Shown here piece by piece: positions 23,145 to 31,641 of a DNA stretch of 64,000 nucleotides. A program made the translations under genes and the position numbers. Origin of the DNA: Nocardiopsis ganjiahuensis DSM 45031. GTDB lineage: Bacteria > Actinomycetota > Actinomycetes > Streptosporangiales > Streptosporangiaceae. Position 1 is the stretch's first letter, and every line of letters begins with the position of its first letter. The notes beneath the pieces were generated by a model that saw nothing but the letters and a program-made list of their open reading frames with translations, searched no databases and was not told where the DNA came from. The stretch lies in NCBI RefSeq assembly GCF_000341085.1, contig NZ_ANBA01000021.1, positions 1-64,000 on the forward strand, read 5' to 3'.

Positions 23145-23236
23145 GTTGGCCAGCTCACAATCACCCCCTTTGGACTTCGTAGATCGACAGCCCCAAGGGG
23201 TCTATTCAGTACGCGCAGGCGCGAAGGGAACTCTTT

Positions 23237-24988
23237 TTGGCCACGAATGTTAACGCCCACAATCCTGGTTCGGAGGCTGGCGCAACCGATCCGGTGGTGC
23301 TCGGGGTCGACTTCGGGACCCTGTCCGGCCGTGCCGTCGTGGTCCGGGTCTCCGACGGTGCCGAACTCGGTTCGGCCGATCACGTCTACGAGCACGGAGT
23401 CATCACCGACCACCTGCCCGACCGCACCGACCCCCTCGAACCGGACACCGCCCTGCAGCACCCCGGGGACTACCGCGAGGTCCTGCGACGGGCCGTCCCC
23501 GCGGCACTGCGCGAGGCCGGGGTCTCCCCGCAGCAGGTCATCGGTATCGGCACGGACTTCACCTCCTGTACCGTCCTGCCGGTGACCACCGACGGCACCC
23601 CCCTGTGCGAACTCCCCGACCTGGCGGGACGTCCGCACGCCTGGCCCAAGCTGTGGCGCCACCACGCCGCCCAGCCCGAGGCCGACGAGATCAACGCCCT
23701 GGCCGCCGAACGCGGCGAGTCCTGGCTGCCCCGCTACGGCGGGAAGATCTCCTCCGAGTGGCAGTTCGCCAAGGCCCTGCAGGTCCTGCGTGACGACCCC
23801 GAGGTGTACGGGCGCACCGAACGCTGGATCGAGGGCGCGGACTGGATCGTCTGGCAGCTGTGCGGGCACGAGACCCGCAACGTGGCCACCGCCGGCTACA
23901 AGGGCATCCACCAGGACGGCGCCTGGCCCACCCCCGACTTCCTGGCCGCGTTGGACCCCCGGTTCGCCGACTTCGCCAAGGACAAGCTCGACCACCCCCT
24001 CTCCCAGCTGGGTGAGCGCGCCGGCGGGCTCACGGCGCAGGCCGCCGCGTGGACCGGGGTCCCCGAGGGCACCCCCGTGGCGGTCGGCAACATCGACGCG
24101 CACGTGACCGCCGCCGCCGCGCGGACCACCGGCCCCGGGCGGATGCTCGCCATCATGGGCACCAGCACCTGCCACGTGATGAACTCCGAGGTCCTGGCCG
24201 AGGTGCCGGGCATGTGCGGGATGGCCCTGGGCGGCATCACTCCGGGCATGTGGGGTTACGAGGCGGGCCAGAGCGGCGTGGGCGACATCTTCGGCTGGTT
24301 CGTCGACACCCACGTGCCGCCCGCCTACCACGAGGAGGCCGCCGAACGCGGGCTGTCCGTCCACGACCTGCTCTCCGCGAAGGCCGCCGAGGCCGCCGTG
24401 GGCGAGCACGGTCTGGTGGCCCTGGACTGGCACAGCGGCAACCGCTCGGTGCTGGTCGACCACTCCCTGTCCGGGGTGCTGGTGGGGATGACCCTGGCCA
24501 CCCGCCCCGAGGAGGTCTACCGGGCACTGGTGGAGGCCACCGCCTTCGGCACCCGCACCATCGTCGAGGCCTTCACCGGCGCGGGGATCCCGGTCCACGA
24601 CTTCACCGTCGGCGGCGGGATGGTCCGCAACCCGTTCGTCCTGCAGATCTACGCCGACGTGCTGAACCGCCCCCTGCGCGTGGTGGGCACCGAGCACAGC
24701 TGCGCGGTGGGTGCGGCGATCCACGCCGCGGTCGCCGCCGGGGCCCACCCCGACATCCACGCCGCCTCCGAGGCGATGGGGCGGGTGCGCGAGGACACCG
24801 TCGACCCCGACCCGCGAAGAGCCGCCACCTACGACGACCTGTTCGCGGTCTACACCGAGCTCCACGACCACTTCGGCCGGGGCGGCAGCGACAGCCTTCG
24901 CCGGCTCCGCGCCCTGCGGGGCGCCGCGTTCGCCGCCGACACCGCCGACGACCCGACCCCCGCCCACGCCACCGAGGGGAAGCGATGA
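23237..24988 (+). CDS. araB: L-ribulokinase
   Basis: 583-aa FGGY-family kinase that phosphorylates L-ribulose to L-ribulose 5-phosphate in L-arabinose catabolism. Seen: VVLGVDFGTLSGRAVVVRVSDG (phosphate-binding start), IGIGTDFTSCTVLPV, TAGYKGIHQDG, IMGTSTCHVMNS, MCGMALGGITPGMWGYEAGQSGVGDIFGWF and C-terminal VGGGMVRNPFVLQIYADVL with EHSCAVGAAIHAAV. The start is uncertain: TTG at 23237 has GAAGGGA upstream and is used here; a GTG near 23293 would leave operator 2 outside the gene but lacks a good ribosome site. Stop overlaps araD start by ATGA. Confidence 0.95.
   Translation: MATNVNAHNPGSEAGATDPVVLGVDFGTLSGRAVVVRVSDGAELGSADHVYEHGVITDHLPDRTDPLEPDTALQHPGDYREVLRRAVPAALREAGVSPQQVIGIGTDFTSCTVLPVTTDGTPLCELPDLAGRPHAWPKLWRHHAAQPEADEINALAAERGESWLPRYGGKISSEWQFAKALQVLRDDPEVYGRTERWIEGADWIVWQLCGHETRNVATAGYKGIHQDGAWPTPDFLAALDPRFADFAKDKLDHPLSQLGERAGGLTAQAAAWTGVPEGTPVAVGNIDAHVTAAAARTTGPGRMLAIMGTSTCHVMNSEVLAEVPGMCGMALGGITPGMWGYEAGQSGVGDIFGWFVDTHVPPAYHEEAAERGLSVHDLLSAKAAEAAVGEHGLVALDWHSGNRSVLVDHSLSGVLVGMTLATRPEEVYRALVEATAFGTRTIVEAFTGAGIPVHDFTVGGGMVRNPFVLQIYADVLNRPLRVVGTEHSCAVGAAIHAAVAAGAHPDIHAASEAMGRVREDTVDPDPRRAATYDDLFAVYTELHDHFGRGGSDSLRRLRALRGAAFAADTADDPTPAHATEGKR
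23246..23263 (+). promoter_or_regulatory. LacI-type arabinose operator 2, inside the araB start region
   Basis: AATGTTAACGCCCACAAT matches operator 1 at 16 of 18 positions, 119 bp downstream (about 11 helical turns). If araB starts at the TTG at 23237 this operator lies within codons 4-9. Confidence 0.7.
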
Positions 24989-25707
24989 CCTCGACGGACC
25001 CGACCCGGACCGAGCAGCCCCGCACGGACCTCCTCCAGCAGCTGTCGCTCCACCGCGCCGAGGTGGAACGCCTGCGCCGGACGGTGTGTGAACTGCACGG
25101 CGAACTGACCCGCTGGAACCTGGTCACCTGGACCAGCGGCAACATCTCGGCCCGTGTCCCCGGCACCGACCTGATGCTGATCAAGCCCAGCGGGGTCTCC
25201 TACGACGAGCTCCGCTCTGAGGACATCGTCGTGTGCGACCTGCGCGGACGGTTGCTCGACGGGCACCACAAGCCCTCCAGTGACACCGACGCCCACGCCT
25301 ACGTGTACCGGGCCCGTCCCGACGTCGGCGGGGTCGTGCACACGCACAGCCCCTACGCCACCGCCTGGGCCGCCCGCGGCGAGGCCGTCCCCTGCGCCAT
25401 CACCGCGATGGCCGACGAGTTCGGCGGTGACATCCCGGTGGGCCCGTTCGCGCTCATCGGCGACGACTCCATCGGCAAGGGGATCGTCGCGACCCTGGAG
25501 GACCACCGCTCCCCCGCCGTCCTGATGCGCGGCCACGGCGTGTTCACCATCGGCGCCACCGCCAAGGCCGCGGTCAAGGCCGCGGTGATGTGCGAGGACG
25601 TGGCCCGTACCGTCCACATCGCCCGCCAGGGCGGCCCCGTCGAACGCCTGCCCCAGGATGACGTCGACTCCCTCTACCACCGCTACCAGAACGCCTACGG
25701 ACAGTAA
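24985..25707 (+). CDS. araD: L-ribulose-5-phosphate 4-epimerase
   Basis: 240-aa class II aldolase/epimerase converting L-ribulose 5-phosphate to D-xylulose 5-phosphate, which enters the pentose phosphate pathway. Motifs: LVTWTSGNISARVP and IKPSGVSYDEL (phosphate site), GRLLDGHHKPSSDTDAHAYVYRARPDVGGVVHTHSPYATAWA with the zinc-binding HTH, VLMRGHGVFTIG with the third His. The ATG overlaps the araB stop, so the two are translationally coupled. Slightly extended hydrophilic N-terminus compared with E. coli AraD. Confidence 0.95.
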   Translation: MTSTDPTRTEQPRTDLLQQLSLHRAEVERLRRTVCELHGELTRWNLVTWTSGNISARVPGTDLMLIKPSGVSYDELRSEDIVVCDLRGRLLDGHHKPSSDTDAHAYVYRARPDVGGVVHTHSPYATAWAARGEAVPCAITAMADEFGGDIPVGPFALIGDDSIGKGIVATLEDHRSPAVLMRGHGVFTIGATAKAAVKAAVMCEDVARTVHIARQGGPVERLPQDDVDSLYHRYQNAYGQ

Positions 25708-25732
25708 CGCCTTCAGAAAGTAAGGAAGCGCC

Positions 25733-27169
25733 GTGCCCCTACCCACACCTCCCGCGAGCCAGAACCCGGCGGTGGGCGCCAGCCGCCCCCGGATCGGACT
25801 GCTCGGCATCATGCAGCCGCTCTACGACGCCATGATCCCCGGCATCACCGAGCACCAGGCCGCCTACGCCCAGCGGCTCGCCGAAGGGCTCGCCGACGTC
25901 GCCGAATGGACCGTCGCCCCACCGGTCCGGGGCCGGGAGGACGCCGAGAGCGCGATCCGCGGCTTCGAGAGCGAGGACCTGGACGGGGTCCTGGTCGTCA
26001 TGCTCACCTACGGCCCCTCCATCCGCGTCACCCGGGCCCTGACCGGGACCCGGCTGCCCGTGGCGCTGGCCAACACCCAGCCGGACCCGGCGGTAAGCGC
26101 TTCCTGGGACATGGACGACATGACCTACAACCAGGGCATCCACGGGGCCCAGGACACCGCCAACGCCCTGGTCCGGGCCGGGGTCGACTTCGACGTCATC
26201 ACCGGCGACTGGCAGAGCCCGGAGTTCACCGAACGGGTGGACCGCTGGGCCCGCGCCGCGCACACCGTCAGCGCGCTGCGACGGCTGCGCGTGGGGGTGT
26301 TCGGCTACCCCATGAACGGGATGGGCGACGCCCGGGTGGACGAGACCGCGTTCCTGCGCAAGCTCGGCCCCGAGGTGCACGTGATCGCCCCCGGCGCCCT
26401 GCACCGCACCATGGCCGACCTGCCGGGGAAGGCGGTGAGCGACCTCCTCGCCTGGGAGGACGACGTGTTCGACGTGGACGAGCGGCTGTCCGACGAGGAA
26501 CGCGAGGACCACGCCCGCATGCAGCTGGGCATCGAGCGGCTGCTGGAGGAGTCCGGGTGCGGTGCCTACTCCACGCACTTCGACGCCATCGGTGAGGACG
26601 GCCGGTTCGCCCGGCTGCCGATGGCCGCGGCCTCCACCCTGATGGCACAGGGGTACGGGTTCGCCGGTGAGGGCGACGTGCTGGCGGCGTCGATCGTCTA
26701 CGCGGGCCACCGGCTCGCCGGGGACGGCCACTTCACCGAGATGTACGCGATGGACTTCCCCAGCGACTCGATCCTGATGAGCCACATGGGCGAGGGCAAC
26801 TGGCGGATGGCCCGCGAGGACGAGCCGACCCGGATGATCAAACGCCCCCTGGGCATCGGCGGCCTGGCCGACCCGCCCACCATCCTGTTCCGCTACCGCC
26901 CGGGCCCGGCGACCCTGGCCTCACTGGTCTCGCTGGGAGGCGAACGGTTCCGCCTGGTGGTGGCCGAGGGCGAGGTCCTGGACTCACCCGAACTGCCCGC
27001 GCTGGAGATGCCCTACGGACAGTTCCGCCCCTCCTCCGGGGTGCGGGGCTGCATGGACGCCTGGCTGCGCGCGGGCGGCACCCATCACATGGTGATGAAC
27101 GCCGGCCACATCGCCCAGGACTGGCAGGTCCTGTGCGAGTTGGCCGGTATCGAGTACGCCCCGGTCTGA
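25733..27169 (+). CDS. araA: L-arabinose isomerase
   Basis: 478-aa cytoplasmic Mn-dependent isomerase interconverting L-arabinose and L-ribulose. N-terminal RIGLLGIMQPLYDAMIPGI; catalytic/metal segments recognisable as FAGEGDVLAAS and HFTEMYAMDF (two Glu), SHMGEGNWRMA (His) and HHMVMNAGHIAQDW (His). The protein is a divergent actinobacterial-type AraA rather than the E. coli-like form, but its place behind araBD makes the assignment safe. GTG start at 25733 follows AAGGAAG. Followed by an intercistronic stem-loop, then the sugar importer. Confidence 0.93.
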   Translation: MPLPTPPASQNPAVGASRPRIGLLGIMQPLYDAMIPGITEHQAAYAQRLAEGLADVAEWTVAPPVRGREDAESAIRGFESEDLDGVLVVMLTYGPSIRVTRALTGTRLPVALANTQPDPAVSASWDMDDMTYNQGIHGAQDTANALVRAGVDFDVITGDWQSPEFTERVDRWARAAHTVSALRRLRVGVFGYPMNGMGDARVDETAFLRKLGPEVHVIAPGALHRTMADLPGKAVSDLLAWEDDVFDVDERLSDEEREDHARMQLGIERLLEESGCGAYSTHFDAIGEDGRFARLPMAAASTLMAQGYGFAGEGDVLAASIVYAGHRLAGDGHFTEMYAMDFPSDSILMSHMGEGNWRMAREDEPTRMIKRPLGIGGLADPPTILFRYRPGPATLASLVSLGGERFRLVVAEGEVLDSPELPALEMPYGQFRPSSGVRGCMDAWLRAGGTHHMVMNAGHIAQDWQVLCELAGIEYAPV

Positions 27170-27213
27170 ACGACCGGCACGAGCGCCGCGAGGCGCACCC
27201 CCCACCCCTCAGA

Positions 27214-27238
27214 GGGAGGGCCCGTCAAGGGCCCTCCC
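27214..27238 (+). terminator. Intercistronic stem-loop between araA and the importer
   Basis: GGGAGGGCCC (27214-27223), loop GTCAA, GGGCCCTCCC (27229-27238), no T tract. Likely mRNA-stabilising or partial terminator that sets enzyme/importer ratios. Confidence 0.5.
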
Positions 27239-27262
27239 GCCCCCCAGCGCAAGGAGCACACC

Positions 27263-28606
27263 ATGCGCGACGTTCCGCACCACCCATCCCCCTTCCCCCC
27301 GTCCCCTCTCCCCCGGTCCTCCCCCACCGGTCCGGGCCGCCGGTCGTTCATGGCCGGGGCCCTGGCCGCGGGGCTGGCCGCCACCGGTTGCACACCGCCG
27401 GACACCCTGCTCAGCGGCCGGACCCGGCTGCGGCAGTGGAACCTGTTCGCGGGCGGTGACGGCAACCGGATGATCGAGATGCACGACGCCTACCAGGCCG
27501 AGCATCCCGAGATCGACTTCCGCGCCACCACCTTCACCTGGGGTGCGCCCTTCTACACCAAGGTCGCCATGGGCGCCGCGGGCGGCCGTGGCGCCGACAT
27601 CGCCACCGTGCACCTCTCGCGCCTGGAGAGCCTGGCCCCCGGGCGGCTGCTGGACCCGATCGACCCCGCCCTGCTCGCGGAGTTCGGCATCGACGACACC
27701 GTCGTCCTGCCCAACATCTGGGAGAAGTGCTTCTTCGACGGGGAGCTGTACGCCATCCCCATCGACACCCACGTGCTGATCCAGTACATCAACCTCGACG
27801 TGTGCCGGCAGGCGGGCGTGCTCGACGCCGACGACCGCCTCGTCGAGGTCTCCGGAGTGGACGACTACTTCGACCTGCTCCGCGAGATCCAGGGTGTGAC
27901 CGGCGAGTACGGACTCTCCATGGACACCTGGAACCCCTGGTCCAACTTCTGGGCGCTCTACCGCCAGCAGGACGGCGACATCGTCTTCGGCGAGGACGAC
28001 TTCGAGATGGACGACGACAAGGCCCTGGCCGCCATGGACGTCATGTACCGCCTCTCCGAGGAGGGTCTGGCCCCGCGCCACTCCAGGGACGCCGACACCG
28101 CCGCGAACCTGTCGAACGGCCACTCCGGGCTGATGATCCACGGCAACTGGGAGATCCCCACCCTGGAGGCCACCGGGATCGAGTTCTCCGCCACCCAGTT
28201 CCCCGCCGTGTTCGGCAACCACCGCACGCGCGGCGACTCCCACTGCTACGTCTTCCCGCACCAGCGCGACCGCGACCCCGAACGCACCCGGGCCGCCACG
28301 GAGTACGCCGCGTGGATGCTGCACAACAGCCTGACCTGGGCCGGCGGCGGCCACATCCCCGCCTACCAGCCGGTCGTGGAGAGCTCCGAGTACGACGCGC
28401 TGCACCCCCAGTCCGAGTACCGCGAGGCCGCGGAGAACGTCCAGTTCGAGCCCGAGGCCTGGTTCAGCGGATCGGCCGGGCGGCTCCAGGAGGAGGCGGC
28501 CGGTGCCCTGACCACCCTCCACCAGGGCACCCAGACCCCGGAGCAGTCGCTCGACCAGCTCAAGGCCACCATCCGTGACCTCATATCCGTTCCGTCACCG
28601 GTGTAG
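27263..28606 (+). CDS. CUT1-type sugar-binding lipoprotein
   Basis: 447-aa extracellular solute-binding protein, family 1. The N-terminus has a twin-arginine-like RRSFMAGALAAGLAATGC with lipobox Cys, so it is exported (possibly by Tat) and lipid-anchored. Mature part: WNLFAGGDGNRMIEMHDAYQAEHPEI, IATVHLSRLESLAPGRLLDPID, YAIPIDTHVLIQYINLDVCRQAG, TWNPWSNFWALY, GHSGLMIHGNWEIP. In the arabinan operon it most likely captures arabino-oligosaccharides released by the GH43 arabinanase; this is inferred from position. Followed directly by two permeases. Confidence 0.9.
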   Translation: MRDVPHHPSPFPPSPLPRSSPTGPGRRSFMAGALAAGLAATGCTPPDTLLSGRTRLRQWNLFAGGDGNRMIEMHDAYQAEHPEIDFRATTFTWGAPFYTKVAMGAAGGRGADIATVHLSRLESLAPGRLLDPIDPALLAEFGIDDTVVLPNIWEKCFFDGELYAIPIDTHVLIQYINLDVCRQAGVLDADDRLVEVSGVDDYFDLLREIQGVTGEYGLSMDTWNPWSNFWALYRQQDGDIVFGEDDFEMDDDKALAAMDVMYRLSEEGLAPRHSRDADTAANLSNGHSGLMIHGNWEIPTLEATGIEFSATQFPAVFGNHRTRGDSHCYVFPHQRDRDPERTRAATEYAAWMLHNSLTWAGGGHIPAYQPVVESSEYDALHPQSEYREAAENVQFEPEAWFSGSAGRLQEEAAGALTTLHQGTQTPEQSLDQLKATIRDLISVPSPV

Positions 28607-28617
28607 GGAGCCCCACC

Positions 28618-29565
28618 ATGACCCAGAACACCGACGCTCCCGCGCCGCGCACCGCGCCCGGATCCGCCACGGCCGCACCACGCGGTCTCGTCGACGTCCG
28701 CCGCCGCCCGTCCTCCTGGACCGGCCTCTGGTTCGTCCTGCCCTTCCTGGCCTTCTACGCCCTCTTCCTGCTGTGGCCCGCCGTCGTCGGGTTCGGCTAC
28801 ACCTTCACCGACCGCAGCCTGGCCGGCGGTGACATCTCCTTCATCGGACTGGACAACTGGTCCGAGAGCCTGACCGACGCGGCCATGTACGACTCGCTGT
28901 GGAACACGCTGTGGTTCACGATCCTGAGCGTGCCCCTCATGGTGCTGCTGGCGCTCGGCATGGCCCTGCTCACCGACCACGCGCGCCGCCTCGGCTGGTT
29001 CCTGCGCCTGTCGTTCTTCGCCCCCTTCGTCCTGCCGGTGACGGTGATGACGCTCATCTGGGGCTGGATGTACAACCCCAGCCTGGGCCTGTTCAACGGC
29101 ACGCTCGGACGCTTCGGGATCGAGGGCCCCGAGTGGCTCTTCTCCGAGGACACCGCGATGTTCTCCGTGGTGATCGCCACGGCGTGGTGGCAGGTCGGGT
29201 TCAACTACCTGCTCTACCTGGCCGCCATGCAGTCCATCCCCAAGGACGTGTACGAGGCCGCCGCGATCGACGGGGCCGGGGCCTGGCAGCGCATCGGCCG
29301 GATCACCCTGCCGATGCTGACCCGCACCACCGCGCTCATCGCCGTGCTCCAGCTGATCGGCTCGCTGCGCGTGTTCGAGCAGATCTACCTCATGACCAAC
29401 GGCGGGCCCAACTTCGCCACCCGCACCGTCATCCAGTACATCTACGACTCCGGCTTCGTCGGGCTGCGCATCGGGCTGGCCTCGTCGATGGCCTACGTCT
29501 TCATGGTCCTGATCATCATCGCCTCCGTCGCCCAGTTCCGCCTCTTCTCCAGGAAGGAGGGCTGA
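28618..29565 (+). CDS. Sugar ABC transporter permease, MalF-like
   Basis: 315-aa CUT1 permease with six transmembrane segments. Starts after RRRPSSWTGLWFVLPFLAFYALFLLWPAVVGFGYTFTD; the EAA loop reads VYEAAAIDGAGAWQRIGRITLPMLT and contacts the ATPase. Begins 12 bp after the binding-protein stop and is separated by 2 bp from the second permease. No ATPase gene belongs to this set, so it presumably uses a shared MsiK-type ATPase encoded elsewhere, as known for actinobacterial CUT1 systems. Confidence 0.92.
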   Translation: MTQNTDAPAPRTAPGSATAAPRGLVDVRRRPSSWTGLWFVLPFLAFYALFLLWPAVVGFGYTFTDRSLAGGDISFIGLDNWSESLTDAAMYDSLWNTLWFTILSVPLMVLLALGMALLTDHARRLGWFLRLSFFAPFVLPVTVMTLIWGWMYNPSLGLFNGTLGRFGIEGPEWLFSEDTAMFSVVIATAWWQVGFNYLLYLAAMQSIPKDVYEAAAIDGAGAWQRIGRITLPMLTRTTALIAVLQLIGSLRVFEQIYLMTNGGPNFATRTVIQYIYDSGFVGLRIGLASSMAYVFMVLIIIASVAQFRLFSRKEG

Positions 29566-29567
29566 CG

Positions 29568-30467
29568 ATGGCCACCTCCACGCCTTCCGCCCCGCGCACC
29601 GTCCAAGGACCCGCGACACCCCCCGGGCGCACGCCACCGCGGCGCCGCCGGGTGTCCCCCGGCGCCGTCGCGCTGTACACCGTCGCCACCCTGGCCGCGC
29701 TCGTCTGGCTCGTCCCGCTGCTGTGGGCCTTCGCCACCTCCGTCAAGCCCGAGGGCGAGACCACGGTCATGCCGCCCTCGTGGTTGTCGGCCAACGCCAC
29801 CTTCGAGGCCTACGCCTCGGTCCTGGCCCGCGGGGACGTCCTTCGCTGGACCATGAACTCGTTCATCACCACGGTGATCGTCACCGTGCTCACCCTGGTG
29901 ATCTGCGTCCTGGCCGCCTACGGGTTCTCCCGGTTCGACTTCCGGGGCCGACCGGCGCTGTTCGCCCTGGTCATCGGCGGCATCCTCATCCCGCCGCAGA
30001 CCCTGATCGTCCCGCAGTTCGTCCTCATGACCCAGCTGGGCCTGGTCGACACCTACTGGGGCATCGCCCTGCCGCAGGTGGTCGCCCCGGTCTTCGTGTT
30101 CATCCTCAAACGGTTCTTCGACGCCATCCCGCGCGACTACGAGGACGCCGCCCGCCTGGACGGCGCCGGACCGGTGCGCGTGCTGTGGAGCGTCATCCTC
30201 CCGCTGTCCCGGCCCATCCTCACCGCCGTCGGCATCTTCACCTTCATCGGCGCCTGGAACAACTTCCTGTGGCCGTTCATCGTGACCAACGACCCGGAGA
30301 TGATGACCCTGCCCGTGGGGCTGGGCACGGCTGTGGGACAGTACGGAATCCAGTACGCCCAGGTCATGGCCTCGGCCGTGCTGGGCGCCATCCCCCTGCT
30401 CGTCGTCTTCCTGCTCTTCCAGAAGCACATCGTCACCGGTGTCGCCGGAGCCGGAATCAAGGGCTGA
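29568..30467 (+). CDS. Sugar ABC transporter permease, MalG-like
   Basis: 299-aa CUT1 partner permease, six transmembrane segments after a Pro/Arg-rich cytoplasmic N-terminus. EAA loop DYEDAARLDGAGPVRVLWSVILPLSRP; AAYGFSRFDFRGRPALFALVIGGILIPPQTLIVPQFVLM and GAWNNFLWPFIVT are typical MalG features. AGGAAGGAGG overlaps the end of the previous gene and drives the ATG at 29568. Works with the 27263 and 28618 proteins. Confidence 0.92.
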   Translation: MATSTPSAPRTVQGPATPPGRTPPRRRRVSPGAVALYTVATLAALVWLVPLLWAFATSVKPEGETTVMPPSWLSANATFEAYASVLARGDVLRWTMNSFITTVIVTVLTLVICVLAAYGFSRFDFRGRPALFALVIGGILIPPQTLIVPQFVLMTQLGLVDTYWGIALPQVVAPVFVFILKRFFDAIPRDYEDAARLDGAGPVRVLWSVILPLSRPILTAVGIFTFIGAWNNFLWPFIVTNDPEMMTLPVGLGTAVGQYGIQYAQVMASAVLGAIPLLVVFLLFQKHIVTGVAGAGIKG

Positions 30468-30498
30468 CCCACCTCCCGACCCCCAGGAGACCCTTCCC

Positions 30499-31593
30499 AT
30501 GAGACGCACGCTCACCACGGCCGCGGCGGTCCTGGCCGCCGCGGCCCTGACCGCCGCCCTCGCCGCCCCGGCCTCCGCAGCCCGGGACGACTGGGACGTA
30601 CCCCCCAACAACCCCGGCCTGCCGCTCCAGGGCTGGCAGCCCGACGACATCCACCCCTTCGCCGGCGGCCTGCGGGTCCACGACCCGGGCCTGCTCCGGG
30701 GCGGCGACGGCGAGGACTGGTACGTCTTCGGCACCGGCAACCCCGAGATCGGCGACGGCACCGTCCAGATCCGCAGCTCGCCCAACGGCCGCCACTGGAC
30801 CTTCACCGGAACCGTCTTCGACACCAAGCCCGCCTGGCTCGCCGAGGAGATCCCCGGCGTGGAGACCCTCTGGGCACCGGAGATCTTCCACGCCGACGAC
30901 ACCTACTACCTGTACTACTCCGCCTCCACCTTCGGCGCGAACCGCTCGCTCATCGGCCTGGCCACCAACACCACGCTCGACCCCGAGGACCCCGACTACG
31001 CCTGGACCGACCAGGGCAAGGTGTTCGAGTCCTTCGAGGGAGACCCCTACAACGCCATCGACCCCGGCATCGTCGAGGACGACCAGGGCCGCCGCTGGAT
31101 GGCCTTCGGGTCCTTCTGGTCCGGTATCCACATGGTCGAGCTCGACCCCTCGACCGGCCTGGCCCTGCCCGGCGCGGACACCGTGCACCTGGCCGACCGG
31201 CAGGAGCCGCCCAACGCGATCGAGGCCCCGTACATCGTCGAGCGCGACGGCTACTACTACCTGTTCGTCTCCTTCGACCACTGCTGCCAGGTCGGCAGCG
31301 ACTACAAGATCGCCGTCGGGCGGGCCACCGAGCCCACCGGCCCCTACCTCGACGCCGACGGCGTCCCGATGCTGGAGGGCGGCGGCACCGTGATCGTCGC
31401 CGACGAGGGCACCATCACCGGCTCCGGCGGCCAGTCCGTCTCCGGCGGCCTGCTCGCCTACACCTACTACGACACCGACCTGGGGCCGGACTTCGACTTC
31501 CGGATGGCCCTGCGCCGCCTCCACTGGTCCGCCGACGGCTGGCCCCACGTGGTGCCCGGCACACTCGGCCACACCCGGCCCGCCCCACGCTGA
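30499..31593 (+). CDS. Secreted GH43 endo-alpha-1,5-L-arabinanase
   Basis: 364 aa. A clear signal peptide (RRTLTTAAAVLAAAALTAALAAPASAA) exports a five-bladed beta-propeller. Catalytic triad by motif: Asp62 in VHDPGL (base), Asp188 in NAIDPGIV (pKa modulator), Glu242 in NAIEAPYI (acid). Other hallmarks: WAPEIFHADDTYYLYYSAS, FGSFWSGIHMVELD, YYYLFVSFDHCCQ, SYDKIAVGRA-like DYKIAVGRATEPTGPY. No CBM. It degrades arabinan outside the cell to oligosaccharides for the importer encoded just upstream. Some GH43 members are arabinofuranosidases; the FDHCC motif favours arabinanase. Confidence 0.9.
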   Translation: MRRTLTTAAAVLAAAALTAALAAPASAARDDWDVPPNNPGLPLQGWQPDDIHPFAGGLRVHDPGLLRGGDGEDWYVFGTGNPEIGDGTVQIRSSPNGRHWTFTGTVFDTKPAWLAEEIPGVETLWAPEIFHADDTYYLYYSASTFGANRSLIGLATNTTLDPEDPDYAWTDQGKVFESFEGDPYNAIDPGIVEDDQGRRWMAFGSFWSGIHMVELDPSTGLALPGADTVHLADRQEPPNAIEAPYIVERDGYYYLFVSFDHCCQVGSDYKIAVGRATEPTGPYLDADGVPMLEGGGTVIVADEGTITGSGGQSVSGGLLAYTYYDTDLGPDFDFRMALRRLHWSADGWPHVVPGTLGHTRPAPR

Positions 31594-31641
31594 CCGACCG
31601 CTTCCGCACCAACGCACAGTCCCATCCACTGAGGAGCACAC

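Noticed and set aside
23136..23150. Second independent operator GCCAACA-A-TGTTGGC
   Set aside because: It overlaps operator 1 almost fully and is not repeated at 23246, so I treat it as part of the same site.
22826..24967. Long minus-strand open frame across araB
   Set aside because: High-GC shadow frame rich in Gly/Val/Arg/His with no domain; the plus-strand ribulokinase is unambiguous. Many other long antisense frames were dismissed for the same reason.
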